A DNA stretch of 64,000 nucleotides from Lachnospiraceae bacterium. Lineage in GTDB: Bacteria > Bacillota > Clostridia > Lachnospirales > Lachnospiraceae. The stretch spans positions 1,671,501 to 1,735,500 of the forward strand of contig CP107199.1 in assembly GCA_025758065.1 (NCBI GenBank). The letters run 5' to 3'. Position 1 is the stretch's first letter. Each line of letters starts with the position of its first letter. The translations under genes were made by a program, and so were the position numbers. Under the pieces are notes generated by a model that had not been told where the DNA came from, made no database searches, and saw only the letters and a list, made by a program, of their open reading frames with translations. Positions 35,890 through 45,364 of this stretch are shown here, in pieces.

Positions 35890-36303
35890 ATGAAGAAAGT
35901 CAATCTTAGGGACTTATATCCCGATGTTTATAAAAATGATTACTTTGTAGAAGTAACAGAAGATGTGCTGGAGACGATCCGAGCCGCTGAGCGTGCGGAA
36001 GCTGCTTATGACCGGAGGATGTATCGCTATAAGGCGTACTACTCCCTGGACTGCGACAACGGCATTGAAAATGCGATCCTGATGAAGCCCCAGACACCGG
36101 AAATGCTTTTGGAGGAAAAGCAGCTGCGGGAGCAGCTCTATGCTGCTGTGATGGCTCTGCCAGAGAAGCAGGCCAAGCGGATCTATGCCCGGTATTATCT
36201 GGGTATGCGTGTGAGTGAGATCGCCACAGCGGAGGGCGTAGACCCAAGCCGTGTTCGTGACAGTATCCGGCGTGGTCTGAAGCAGCTGGCAAAGTATTTT
36301 TAG
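35890..36303 (+). CDS. small sigma-70-like factor
   Basis: 137 residues from the ATG at 35890 (TGGAGG upstream). The C-terminal half is a sigma region 4 (ALPEKQAKRIYARYYLGMRVSEIA, then DPSRVRDSIRRGLKQL); the first half is a reduced region 2-like part. Such small sigma factors are common in clostridial ICEs and probably control element genes. A paralogue lies at 46133-46546, nearly identical in the core. Confidence 0.8.
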   Translation: MKKVNLRDLYPDVYKNDYFVEVTEDVLETIRAAERAEAAYDRRMYRYKAYYSLDCDNGIENAILMKPQTPEMLLEEKQLREQLYAAVMALPEKQAKRIYARYYLGMRVSEIATAEGVDPSRVRDSIRRGLKQLAKYF

Positions 36304-36424
36304 GATAGAATAACAAAGGGTGCAAGGTCTCAAAGTGCTTCTGGCACAGGGCCTTGCGCCCCATTTGCACGCTTGTATTCTTCGAGCAAAGGAAATATAA
36401 TAAACCATATTGGAGGGAAACTAT

Positions 36425-36601
36425 ATGAATTATATGACGCTGAAAGAAGCAAGTGAAAAATGGGGTGTTACCCCAAGGCAGATCAATTATCTGTGTGCCG
36501 GTGGGCGTATCCCCGGCGCTGTAAAGATGGCTACCATTTGGCTGATTCCCAAGGATGCAGAGAAACCGGCAGACCGTCGTTTCAAAAATACAAAAAAATA
36601 A
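36425..36601 (+). CDS. excisionase-like helix-turn-helix protein
   Basis: 58 residues, ATG at 36425 after GGAGGG. The pattern MTLKEASEKWGVTPRQINYLCAGGRIPGAVK is a MerR-like or excisionase-type winged helix. It could be the ICE excisionase or a local regulator. It lies just before the two-component genes. A similar protein is encoded at 45365-45595. Confidence 0.75.
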   Translation: MNYMTLKEASEKWGVTPRQINYLCAGGRIPGAVKMATIWLIPKDAEKPADRRFKNTKK

Positions 36602-36608
36602 TCTTCTC

Positions 36609-36640
36609 GTGAGGTTTCTGTGACATTTGGATGCTACACT
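36609..36640 (+). promoter_or_regulatory. promoter of the two-component operon with direct-repeat box
   Basis: GTGAGGTTT (36609-36617) and GTGACATTT (36620-36628), 11 bases apart start to start, then a TACACT -10 box 6 bases later. The same two-unit box, in the order GTGACATTT-GTGAGGTTT, lies at the same distance from the -10 of both ABC exporter operons. It looks like an OmpR-type response-regulator site. Confidence 0.7.
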
Positions 36641-36662
36641 AAGAATGAAGGAGTGTGATACA

Positions 36663-37118
36663 ATGCGAATTTTAGTAGTCGAGGATGACCGACTTTTGAA
36701 TAATACCTTGTGCTATAACCTGGATGCTGCGGGCTATGCCGTGGACTCTGCATTGACAAAATCAGTAGCCAGCAACTTTTTGACCAAGCAGGACTATGAT
36801 TTGATCGTACTGGATGTAAACCTGCCAGATGGGAACGGCTTTGATTTCTGCCGGGAGGTAAAGGAACGCCGGCCGGATACGGCGGTGATCTTCCTGACCG
36901 CAAATGATATGGAGAGCGATATGCTCAAAGGATATGAACTGGGTGCAGAGGACTATGTGACCAAGCCATTTCCAATGAGCGTCTTTCAAAAGAAGCTGTC
37001 TGTGGTGCTGGGGCGGCTGGCAAAGCAGTCTGGCGGCGGGGATAACTATGAGGACGGCGCACTGTCCATCAATTTCTCGGAAATGACTGCTTCTCTGTCC
37101 GGTAAGCCGCTCAAATGA
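36663..37118 (+). CDS. response regulator receiver, DNA-binding domain lost
   Basis: 151 residues from the ATG at 36663. The receiver domain is complete: D8-D9, phosphoacceptor D51 in LIVLDVNLPDGNG, T79, K101 in VTKPFP. OmpR-type regulators go on for about 90 residues of winged helix; here the protein stops right after the first strand of that domain (SINFSEMTASLSGKPLK). The stop overlaps the kinase start, and the kinase has no ribosome site, which suggests a deletion removed the DNA-binding domain and the spacer. Alternatively it is a single-domain regulator. Confidence 0.82.
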   Translation: MRILVVEDDRLLNNTLCYNLDAAGYAVDSALTKSVASNFLTKQDYDLIVLDVNLPDGNGFDFCREVKERRPDTAVIFLTANDMESDMLKGYELGAEDYVTKPFPMSVFQKKLSVVLGRLAKQSGGGDNYEDGALSINFSEMTASLSGKPLK

Positions 37119-38146
37119 ATATGCGAAAACTCTCCATCAACAAAGCCTGCATCCTTTTGGGAACGCTGTTGCTGCTGGCGGTTGGTGCAGTCTGCGCCGC
37201 TGTTTATCTGCTGACCCGGAATATAACCGCTGTCCGGTGTGTGTTCCTGTTCAGTCTCTTTGTGCTGCTCTGCGTTATCTTCTTTGTGGCTCTGATCCGC
37301 CGGAAGCTGGTCCGGTTTTCCGATGCCTTTTGTGGTCAGATGGATGATATGCTCTCCGGGGATATGCAGCCAAAGCAGACGGTCGAGGAAGAAAGCCTGT
37401 TCTATAAAATCAACTACCGGCTGGGGCGGCTGTACGAGGTCATGCAGGAAAATAAAAACAGCATCGCAAAGGAACGGGCTGACCTGCAAGAGCTGATCTC
37501 TGACATCTCCCATCAGGTCAAGACCCCGATTGCCAACTTGAAGATGATCAACAACACGCTGCTTGAAAAAGAGGTTCCCCCGCAGAAGCAAAAGGAATTT
37601 CTGACAGCCCAGGCCAGCCAGCTTGATAAGCTGGACTTCCTCATGCAAGCCATGATTAAAACCTCCCGCCTGGAAACAGGAGTCATTTCGCTGGAGCAAA
37701 AACAGCAGCCGGTTTATGATACCCTTGCCGCTGCCCTGGGCGGGATTTTGCTCAATGCCGAAAAGAAACAAATAGATGTGCAGGTGGAATGCCCGGAGCA
37801 TTTGGATGCACGCCATGATAGAAAATGGACAAGCGAAGCCCTGTTCAACATTCTGGATAACGCAGTGAAGTACACCCCGACAGGCGGACAGATCCGTGTG
37901 TCTGTGGAAGGATGGGAAATGTATGTGAAGATCGACATTGCCGACACCGGCATCGGCATTTCAGAGCAGCACCAGGGAACGATTTTCAAACGGTTTTACC
38001 GGGAAGATGCGGTGCATGATGTGGACGGTATTGGAATCGGCCTGTATCTGGCCCGTGAGATTGTGACCTTGCAGGGCGGCTATATCCGGGTGGCGTCCGA
38101 GGTCGGGAAAGGCTCAACCTTTTCTGTTTTCCTGCTCCGAAAGTAG
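37115..38146 (+). CDS. sensor histidine kinase
   Basis: 343 residues. Two membrane helices (about 12-33 and 41-62) with hardly any outside loop, as in the intramembrane-sensing kinases of peptide-resistance systems; then the H-box LISDISHQVKTPIANLK (H133), and N, G1 and G2 boxes (NILDNAVKYTP, DTGIGI, GIGLYL). Lipid-II-targeting peptide sensors of the BceS kind have this shape. Its partner regulator appears truncated. Confidence 0.9.
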   Translation: MNMRKLSINKACILLGTLLLLAVGAVCAAVYLLTRNITAVRCVFLFSLFVLLCVIFFVALIRRKLVRFSDAFCGQMDDMLSGDMQPKQTVEEESLFYKINYRLGRLYEVMQENKNSIAKERADLQELISDISHQVKTPIANLKMINNTLLEKEVPPQKQKEFLTAQASQLDKLDFLMQAMIKTSRLETGVISLEQKQQPVYDTLAAALGGILLNAEKKQIDVQVECPEHLDARHDRKWTSEALFNILDNAVKYTPTGGQIRVSVEGWEMYVKIDIADTGIGISEQHQGTIFKRFYREDAVHDVDGIGIGLYLAREIVTLQGGYIRVASEVGKGSTFSVFLLRK

Positions 38147-38169
38147 AGCAAGCACGCCCCGAAAAAATG

Positions 38170-38258
38170 AAATGTCACAGGTTCGTGACATTTGGGGCCG
38201 AATTTAGCGGAAATTTTTTGTGGCTCGTGACATTTCTGTGAGGTTTGGTCGTTACAAT
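38170..38258 (+). promoter_or_regulatory. control region of the first ABC exporter operon
   Basis: A perfect palindrome AAATGTCAC-N6-GTGACATTT (38170-38193), then the direct-repeat box GTGACATTT-N2-GTGAGGTTT (38227-38246) and the -10 TACAAT (38253-38258). The palindrome arms contain the same GTGACATTT unit as the box. Confidence 0.7.
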
Positions 38259-38290
38259 GGGTTTATCAAAAAGAAAGGATGGTGTTCTTT

Positions 38291-38956
38291 ATGAGCATTT
38301 TGCAAACGACTGAACTGAAAAAATATTATGGCACAGAGCCGAACATTACCAGAGCCTTGGATGGTGTGACCCTCTCCATAGAAAAGGGCGAATTTGTAGC
38401 CATCGTGGGAACCTCCGGCAGCGGTAAATCCACGTTGCTGAACATGATCGGCGGATTGGATGTGCCCACCTCCGGCCAGGTGGTCGTGGATGGCAAGGAG
38501 CTGTCCAAACTCAAAGACGAGGAACTGACCGTCTTCCGCAGAAGAAAGATCGGCTTTATCTTCCAGAACTACAATCTGGTGCCGGTGCTGAATGTCTACG
38601 AAAACATTGTGCTGCCTGTGGAGCTGGACGGAAACAAGGTAGACAAGAAGTTTATGAACGAAGTCGTTCAGATGCTGGGGCTGGAGGATAAGCTGAACAA
38701 TATGCCCAATAACCTCTCCGGCGGCCAGCAGCAGCGCGTAGCCATTGCCCGCGCCTTGGTGTCAAAGCCCGCTATTGTTTTGGCTGATGAACCCACCGGC
38801 AACCTGGACAGCAAGACCAGCGCCGATGTGCTGGGGCTTCTGAAAACCACAAGCCAGAAATTCCACCAGACCCTCGTGATGATCACCCATAACAGTGAAA
38901 TCGCCCAGCTTGCCGACCGCATTATTCGGATCGAGGATGGTAAGATTGTGCAGTAA
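38291..38956 (+). CDS. peptide-type ABC exporter ATPase, copy 1
   Basis: 221 residues from the ATG at 38291. Walker A GTSGSGKST (about 40-48), Q-loop, signature LSGGQQQRVAIARAL and Walker B IVLADEPTGNLD of the MacB/BceA class. It energises the FtsX-type permease that follows. It differs at only two residues (T15 and the S in HNSEI) from the copy at 41830-42495, and the upstream control region is also repeated. Confidence 0.95.
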   Translation: MSILQTTELKKYYGTEPNITRALDGVTLSIEKGEFVAIVGTSGSGKSTLLNMIGGLDVPTSGQVVVDGKELSKLKDEELTVFRRRKIGFIFQNYNLVPVLNVYENIVLPVELDGNKVDKKFMNEVVQMLGLEDKLNNMPNNLSGGQQQRVAIARALVSKPAIVLADEPTGNLDSKTSADVLGLLKTTSQKFHQTLVMITHNSEIAQLADRIIRIEDGKIVQ

Positions 38957-38969
38957 AGGGGGCGGAACT

Positions 38970-41618
38970 ATGAATGACATTCTATTTGGCAATAACAACA
39001 AGGCTGTCATCAAAAAACTGGCAAACCGCAGTTTTCACAGTAATAAAATGCGGAATGTAATTGCAGCTATCGCGATAGCCCTGACAACCTTTCTCTTTAC
39101 GGCAGTCTTGACCATTGGCATGGGTGCCAGTGGAACGCTGGAATACAGCATGGCAAAACTGATGGGGTCATCTGCTGACGCTCTGGTGCAGGGACTTTCC
39201 GAGGAGCAGTTTCAGCAGTTAAAAGAAAATGCCATGTTTGAAAAGGTGGGCTGCTGGATACCAGTGGAAATTATGACCAACACAAACCGGCGTGTTGCAG
39301 AGGTCGATTATGCCGATCAGAACCAGTTGGAAATTCGGATGCTGACGCCGCGCACAGGCTCTGCACCCCAAAAAGCAAATGAGGTTTTGGTTTCTGCCAA
39401 TATACTGAAGGATCTGAACATCGAAGAAAAAATTGGGTCGGAAAATCCTGTTGAATTGAAGGTTCGTCAAAGTGATCAGGTTTATCATTTTGATATGGTC
39501 GTATCCGGTATTTACGACACACCAAATGAAAAATCGGAATCGGTCATTGTTTCCAAAGCCTTTCTGGAAGAAAACGCAGAAATGATGAGCGATATTGCCC
39601 AGGGGCGTGTTGGCTGTGGTATTTATACAGCCGATGTAGTAATGCGGGATAGTTATATGGTAAAGGACCGTATTTCAGAGCTTGTCCGCAATATCGGCGG
39701 TAATCCGGATGATGTCAATGCAGCCAATGCGGTTCGCGTTGCCCCTAATCCCATTGTCTCTAATGAAAGCGGTCTTATAATGTGGCTGGTAGCCGGTGTT
39801 TTCGGTATCCTGTTCATGTTCTGTGGGTATCTGCTGATCTACAATGTGTTTGAAATTGCTGTAACAAATGATATTCGGCAATATGGTCTACTTAGGACTG
39901 TGGGAACGACTTCCCAGCAGATCAAGCGTTTAGTCAATCGGCAGGCACTGTACTTGTTCCTGATCGGTACGCCACTCGGTCTGTTTTTTGGCACATTGCT
40001 TGGCCGCAGTATTCTGCCTGCTGCACTCCAGATATTTGCGGTTGATTTCAGCGGAGGAAACATTGAGGTCGGCACACTCCCCTATTTGGGGATTATCGCA
40101 GGTGCGATTCTGTTCTCAGGACTCACGGTTTATATCAGCACCAGAAAGTCGGTGAAGAAAGCCTCCCGTGTGTCACCTATTGAGGCAATCCGCTATGTAG
40201 AGCAGGACATGGTTTCCATAAAGCGAAAAAAGACAGCTTCCGGAGCAGTTATCCCTCGCATGGCGAAGGCCAACCTTCAGCGCAATAAGCGCCGGACAGT
40301 CTTTATTGTGATTTCCCTAACTTTGAGCATCGTCCTCCTGAACTCGGTGTTCATAGTTAGTGGTAGCTTTGACGAAGATGCCTATATCGAAAACCAGAGC
40401 CGAAGTGATTTCAGAGTATATAGTCCAGGCATTCAGGCGGCGTTTGGAAATGACTTTGGGCATAATAGTGCTGTTCCAGAGAAAGCGGTAGAGGAAATCA
40501 AGGCACAGCCCGGAGTTACAAGCGAAGTCTACCTATACCGAAACACTTTTGAAGATGACCATATCTCCTGTGACTGGGGAACTCCTTATGTGGTTGATAA
40601 CACAAATAAGGAGCTGCGAATGATGCCGGAACATCTCAATTTAGGTGTTTACCAAACGGGAACAGAAAGGGACTATGCCGCTCTGACTGCGGATAACCAC
40701 CCTCTCGGAAATGTGTTTGGCTTTTCGGAAAACTTCTTCGATCAGCTCGACATTATCGAAGGTGAAACTGATTTATCTGTCTTAAAAGACAAACTTTGGA
40801 ATGGCAACAATGTAATCTTAATGGGCGAATATAACGATCATGGTAACTTTGGTGGTGCGGAAGCCGCCGCTTATCGTGGATTATCTGTTGGAGATACCAT
40901 TCAATTTTATGAAAATGGAACTCCAACCGAGGAGTTTACCATTATCGCAAAAGCCGCAGCTACTGATGGAGATGTGACTGTGACTGGCGGCGGTTCAAAT
41001 ATCGCACAAATAATAGAAGGTCCAAGAATTTTTATGGCTGAAAACAAATTCAAGGAGATTTATGAAACTCCTACCTTGTACGGTTTTTTATTTGATGTAG
41101 AGGAACAGTACCAGCAGGAGATGGAAACCTATCTGGCGCAGGATACAGATGTTGCCTATACTTCTATCTTGACGATGAAAGCAACTGTTTCCGGTGTAAA
41201 AAATGTTGTCCTGCTGATTGGCGGAATGATTGGCGCGGTATTTGCCCTGGTTGGTCTAATCAACTTCATCAACCTGGTTATGACCAATATCATTACCCGA
41301 CGTCATGAGTTTGCCACCATGCAGAGCATCGGTATGACGAACCGGCAGCTCCGAAAGATGATGATTTCTGAAAGTTTCTCCTATGTGCTGCTGGCCGGGA
41401 TTGTTGGTACGCTGGCTGCTGCTGTGCTTGGCATAACATTGGTAAGATCTTTTGTAGAGATCAGCCCAAGCAGTATTATGATGACATTCCAGATGACCTT
41501 GCTCCCGGCGCTGATTATGCTGATTCTGTTTTTGGCATTGGCGTTTATCGTTCCCGTTGTCGCACTCCGGCTCTTTAACAATCGAAGTGTCGTAGAACGG
41601 CTTCGGGTAAATGAGTAA
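38970..41618 (+). CDS. FtsX-type ABC permease, copy 1
   Basis: About 882 residues from the ATG at 38970 (MNDILFGNNNKAVIKKLANR). Ten or so membrane segments in two FtsX-like blocks (about 15-50, 270-420 and 775-880) surround a large outside domain near residues 450-760. This architecture is used for export of, or resistance to, antimicrobial peptides. It forms a unit with the ATPase before it. Unlike the ATPases, the two permeases are clearly diverged, so they may handle different substrates. Confidence 0.9.
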   Translation: MNDILFGNNNKAVIKKLANRSFHSNKMRNVIAAIAIALTTFLFTAVLTIGMGASGTLEYSMAKLMGSSADALVQGLSEEQFQQLKENAMFEKVGCWIPVEIMTNTNRRVAEVDYADQNQLEIRMLTPRTGSAPQKANEVLVSANILKDLNIEEKIGSENPVELKVRQSDQVYHFDMVVSGIYDTPNEKSESVIVSKAFLEENAEMMSDIAQGRVGCGIYTADVVMRDSYMVKDRISELVRNIGGNPDDVNAANAVRVAPNPIVSNESGLIMWLVAGVFGILFMFCGYLLIYNVFEIAVTNDIRQYGLLRTVGTTSQQIKRLVNRQALYLFLIGTPLGLFFGTLLGRSILPAALQIFAVDFSGGNIEVGTLPYLGIIAGAILFSGLTVYISTRKSVKKASRVSPIEAIRYVEQDMVSIKRKKTASGAVIPRMAKANLQRNKRRTVFIVISLTLSIVLLNSVFIVSGSFDEDAYIENQSRSDFRVYSPGIQAAFGNDFGHNSAVPEKAVEEIKAQPGVTSEVYLYRNTFEDDHISCDWGTPYVVDNTNKELRMMPEHLNLGVYQTGTERDYAALTADNHPLGNVFGFSENFFDQLDIIEGETDLSVLKDKLWNGNNVILMGEYNDHGNFGGAEAAAYRGLSVGDTIQFYENGTPTEEFTIIAKAAATDGDVTVTGGGSNIAQIIEGPRIFMAENKFKEIYETPTLYGFLFDVEEQYQQEMETYLAQDTDVAYTSILTMKATVSGVKNVVLLIGGMIGAVFALVGLINFINLVMTNIITRRHEFATMQSIGMTNRQLRKMMISESFSYVLLAGIVGTLAAAVLGITLVRSFVEISPSSIMMTFQMTLLPALIMLILFLALAFIVPVVALRLFNNRSVVERLRVNE

Positions 41619-41678
41619 CAAGCGCAGCCATATCAAGTGAATACTTCCTGCGCCGTCGTATGCGGCTGTGGGACGCGG

Positions 41679-41707
41679 AAAACCGGGGGATTTTTCTCCC
41701 GGTTTTT
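41679..41707 (+). terminator. terminator of the first exporter operon
   Basis: AAAACCGGGGG pairs with CTCCCGGTTTTT across a short T-rich loop; it lies 60 bases after the permease stop. Confidence 0.75.
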
Positions 41708-41708
41708 C

Positions 41709-41797
41709 AAATGTCACGAACTTGTGACATTTGGGGCCGAATTTAGCGGAAATTTTTTGTGGCTCGTGACATTTCTGTGAGGTTTGGTCGTTACAAT
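41709..41797 (+). promoter_or_regulatory. control region of the second ABC exporter operon
   Basis: Palindrome AAATGTCAC-N6-GTGACATTT (41709-41732), box GTGACATTT-N2-GTGAGGTTT (41766-41785), -10 TACAAT (41792-41797). From the second palindrome arm to the ATG it is nearly identical to the first operon, so promoter and ATPase were copied together. Confidence 0.7.
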
Positions 41798-41829
41798 GGG
41801 TTTATCAAAAAGAAAGGATGGTGTTCTTT

Positions 41830-42495
41830 ATGAGCATTTTGCAAACGACTGAACTGAAAAAATATTATGGCGCAGAGCCGAACATTACCAGAGCCTTGGA
41901 TGGTGTGACCCTCTCTATCGAAAAGGGTGAATTTGTAGCCATCGTGGGAACCTCCGGCAGCGGTAAATCCACGTTGCTGAACATGATCGGCGGGCTGGAT
42001 GTACCCACCTCCGGCCAGGTGGTCGTGGATGGCAAGGAGTTGTCCAAACTCAAAGACGAGGAACTGACCGTCTTCCGCAGAAGAAAGATCGGCTTTATCT
42101 TCCAGAACTACAATCTGGTGCCGGTGCTGAATGTCTACGAAAACATTGTGCTGCCTGTGGAGCTGGACGGAAACAAGGTAGACAAGAAGTTTATGAACGA
42201 AGTCGTTCAGATGCTGGGGCTGGAGGATAAGCTGAACAATATGCCCAATAACCTCTCCGGCGGCCAGCAGCAGCGCGTAGCCATTGCCCGCGCCTTGGTG
42301 TCAAAGCCCGCTATTGTTTTGGCTGATGAACCCACCGGCAACTTGGACAGCAAAACCAGCGCCGATGTGCTGGGGCTTCTGAAAACCACAAGTCAGAAAT
42401 TCCACCAGACCCTCGTGATGATTACCCATAATAATGAGATCGCTCAGCTTGCCGACCGCATTATTCGGATCGAGGATGGTAAGATCGTGCAGTAA
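41830..42495 (+). CDS. peptide-type ABC exporter ATPase, copy 2
   Basis: 221 residues, two residues different from copy 1 (A15 and HNNEI). All ATPase motifs are intact. DNA is also almost the same, while the permease genes next to both copies differ widely. This pattern indicates recent duplication or gene conversion limited to the control region and the ATPase gene. Confidence 0.95.
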   Translation: MSILQTTELKKYYGAEPNITRALDGVTLSIEKGEFVAIVGTSGSGKSTLLNMIGGLDVPTSGQVVVDGKELSKLKDEELTVFRRRKIGFIFQNYNLVPVLNVYENIVLPVELDGNKVDKKFMNEVVQMLGLEDKLNNMPNNLSGGQQQRVAIARALVSKPAIVLADEPTGNLDSKTSADVLGLLKTTSQKFHQTLVMITHNNEIAQLADRIIRIEDGKIVQ

Positions 42496-42507
42496 GGGGG
42501 TGGGACT

Positions 42508-45141
42508 ATGAATGATATTTTATTTGGCAACAATAATTCCAAAGTAATTACCAAGCTATCCAAACGCTATTTCAAGAAGAATAAGGTACGCAATCTGGCT
42601 GCACTGCTGGCAATTATCCTGACTGCTTTCCTGTTTACCTCTATCACTTCCCTGGCGTTCAATATGGCGTCCTCCATCCAACTCTCTCTGCAAATGCAGA
42701 AAGGCAGCAAGGCGGATGGCACTTTGGGGTATATGACGGAGAAACAGTACGAGCAGCTTGTAAACAGCGATTTTGTGGACCAGGCAGGACACCGGCGTAT
42801 CATTGGCTATGCAAGCAACACTTCCAGCCATTCCATTGAAATCAATTATGAAGATAGTGTGCAGCAGGAACTGACCTTCTGTGTGCCTACCCACGGAGCT
42901 GCACCGGAGAAAGCGAATGAGATCGCCACTACGGATTTGGCGCTGAAGGCGCTGGGTGTAGAACCTGAGATCGGCGCAGAGGTTCCGTTAGAATTTGAAC
43001 TGCGGGGGAAAACTTATCATTACGATATGGTGCTTTCCGGCTGGTGGGAAGCAAGCAATGACTCTGTGAGCGTTGCGACTGTTTCAGAGCAGTTTATAAA
43101 AGAAAATCCCGATGTGGTTCAGAACACTTATGCGGTAGACCATGTAATGTCCGGCGTTACTTTTTCCGATGTCGTGCTGAAGAATAAAGCAAATGTTCAG
43201 CAGCAGTTGAATGAGTTCGTTTACTCCATTGGCGGCAATCCAGAGGATATGGGCGCAGACAATTTCATTCTCGCCTCCGAAAATCAAATGTCCCAGGGAT
43301 TGACTTCATCAGAGTCCATCGTGCCTGCTGTTGTATTTATCCTGATGTTTGTCGTGTGCGGATACCTGCTGATCTACAATATCTTTGATATTTCCGTGAT
43401 GCAGGATGTTCGTCAATACGGTCTGCTGCGGACGATTGGAACTTCCACACGGCAGATCAAGAGCATTGTGAACCGTCAGGCGGTCTGGCTCACGCTGATC
43501 GGACTGCCTATTGGTCTGATTGCCGGTTTCTTTGCCGGTTGGGTGCTGCTTCCTATCGTGACAGAGATCATTAACCTTGAATACTCTATGGTGGGTACAT
43601 CCGTATCGACCTCGCCCCTGATCTTTGTTATTGCCGCTCTCTTTACAATTTTGACCGTGCTTATCAGCACCCGGAAGCCTGCAAAAAAGGCGGCAAAGAT
43701 TTCTCCTCTGGAGGCGATCCGCTACACCGAGCAGAACGCCTATAAAAAGAGCAGTGCCAAGCGTACCAATAGAGTAAAGCTGTCCCGCATGGCCTTTTCC
43801 AACCTGGGGCGCAATCGCCGGCGTTCAGCGTTTATCATTATTTCCCTGCTTCTGTGCATCGTCCTGTTTAACTCTATCATCATTGTGACGCAAAGCCTTG
43901 ATGAAGAAAAGTGGGTAAACCGTGTTACCAGAACAGATTTTAATGTCTATAACTCCGCCGCATTTAATGTAATGGAGGGCGTTCAGCACCATGAAGATAC
44001 GCTCTCACAACAGGCAGTGGATCTGATTGCCGGACAGCCCGGAGTTGAGGATGAACGCTATCTTTACCGAAATACAAAAGACGATAGAAATGTGCTGGTT
44101 GACTATGGGTTTGAAGATTTAAGCGGTATAGAGCTATTCCATGAGGAAGAAGGCGTTGTAAATCAAAGCTATCAGGGATATAGCCTGTACACAAGTTCTG
44201 ATACCGAAAGGCGCTATTTTGGTAATGTGATGGGAGCCTCCGAGAATTTCTGGGCGGATATGCGTATTTTTGAAGGCGAAAAAGATGCCGAAACCTTAAC
44301 GCAGAAAATGGCTACCGGAGAATATGTCATTATTGGTTGCCCCATCGACAAATTGACAGAGGAACCAAATAACACTCCGCTGACCGATCAGTTACAGGTC
44401 GGGGAGAGCATTTCCTTCTACAAGGATGGGGAACTGGTCAAAACCAGCACCATCCTTGCAAAAGCGATTCTCGTGGGAACAGAAACAGAAACGCCCACAG
44501 GCACTACCGCTCAGGCACACATCGCCGGTGATGCTCCTTTTGTATATCTGCCGGACACTGTATTCAAGGAAATCTATGACGCTCCCACGCTTCTGACTTA
44601 TGGATTCAATGTGGAGGAAGCCTTGCAGCCGCAGATGGAAGAATTCTTGAGCAGCTATGTGAGCGAAAATACTTCGGTTGCCTATACTTCCACCAAGCTG
44701 TTGAAAGAGCAACTTGATTCGGTCCGCAGCATGATTCTGGTTATCGGCGGTTTGATTGGCTGCATCATGGCCTTTGCGGGACTGATCAACTTTACCAACA
44801 TGATTATTACCAACATCATCACCCGCCGCCATGAGTTCGCTACCATGCAAAGCATCGGTATGACCGGCAAGCAGCTTCGCCGCCTGATGGTCTATGAGGG
44901 CATCTATTATGCCGCCGGCGCAGACATTATTGGCGGAGCAGCCGCAGCGGTCCTGGCAGTCACGGTGCTAAAGAGCGCATTAAATGGCCCCTCCATGTGG
45001 TTCTTTACCCTGAACATTACATTGGTTCCTGTTCTGGTCATTGGTGTGCTTTATCTGCTGCTGGCTGCGGTCATTCCGCTGATTGTTCTCCACTTCTTTA
45101 ACAAGGGAACTGTGGTGGAACGGCTGAGGACTTCGGAGTAA
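42508..45141 (+). CDS. FtsX-type ABC permease, copy 2
   Basis: 877 residues with the same plan as copy 1: MNDILFGNNNSKVITKLSKR start, membrane blocks near 20-50, 270-420 and 770-870, and a large outside domain between. The N-terminal leader and the membrane segments near VVCGYLLIYNIFDISVMQDV are conserved, the outside domain is not. It follows its ATPase after 12 bases and appears intact. Confidence 0.9.
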   Translation: MNDILFGNNNSKVITKLSKRYFKKNKVRNLAALLAIILTAFLFTSITSLAFNMASSIQLSLQMQKGSKADGTLGYMTEKQYEQLVNSDFVDQAGHRRIIGYASNTSSHSIEINYEDSVQQELTFCVPTHGAAPEKANEIATTDLALKALGVEPEIGAEVPLEFELRGKTYHYDMVLSGWWEASNDSVSVATVSEQFIKENPDVVQNTYAVDHVMSGVTFSDVVLKNKANVQQQLNEFVYSIGGNPEDMGADNFILASENQMSQGLTSSESIVPAVVFILMFVVCGYLLIYNIFDISVMQDVRQYGLLRTIGTSTRQIKSIVNRQAVWLTLIGLPIGLIAGFFAGWVLLPIVTEIINLEYSMVGTSVSTSPLIFVIAALFTILTVLISTRKPAKKAAKISPLEAIRYTEQNAYKKSSAKRTNRVKLSRMAFSNLGRNRRRSAFIIISLLLCIVLFNSIIIVTQSLDEEKWVNRVTRTDFNVYNSAAFNVMEGVQHHEDTLSQQAVDLIAGQPGVEDERYLYRNTKDDRNVLVDYGFEDLSGIELFHEEEGVVNQSYQGYSLYTSSDTERRYFGNVMGASENFWADMRIFEGEKDAETLTQKMATGEYVIIGCPIDKLTEEPNNTPLTDQLQVGESISFYKDGELVKTSTILAKAILVGTETETPTGTTAQAHIAGDAPFVYLPDTVFKEIYDAPTLLTYGFNVEEALQPQMEEFLSSYVSENTSVAYTSTKLLKEQLDSVRSMILVIGGLIGCIMAFAGLINFTNMIITNIITRRHEFATMQSIGMTGKQLRRLMVYEGIYYAAGADIIGGAAAAVLAVTVLKSALNGPSMWFFTLNITLVPVLVIGVLYLLLAAVIPLIVLHFFNKGTVVERLRTSE

Positions 45142-45180
45142 CGGCAGAGATTGCTACAATAAATAATCATAAACCTATTG

Positions 45181-45212
45181 AAAGCCGGGAGGAGGCATTT
45201 CCTCTCGGCTTT
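45181..45212 (+). terminator. terminator of the second exporter operon
   Basis: AAAGCCGGGAGG pairs with CCTCTCGGCTTT (one mismatch pair), 40 bases after the permease stop. Confidence 0.7.
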
Positions 45213-45225
45213 CCTCAAAAAAATT

Positions 45226-45315
45226 GAAATCTCACAGATTGGTGAGATTTCAGCTTGTTATTTTGTCGAAATGGCGTATGCCCGTGACATTTCTGTGAGG
45301 ATTGCCTGTTAAAAT
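45226..45315 (+). promoter_or_regulatory. orphan exporter-type control region
   Basis: Palindrome GAAATCTCAC-N6-GTGAGATTTC (45226-45251), box GTGACATTT-N2-GTGAGGATT (45284-45303) and -10 TAAAAT (45310-45315): the same design as the two exporter operons. No gene follows in this direction; the next frame is on the other strand. A third module was probably lost here. Confidence 0.65.
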
Positions 45316-45364
45316 AAAAGAAAAGTGAAAAAGTTGCCGCACGATGGCAAGGATACAGACCGGC

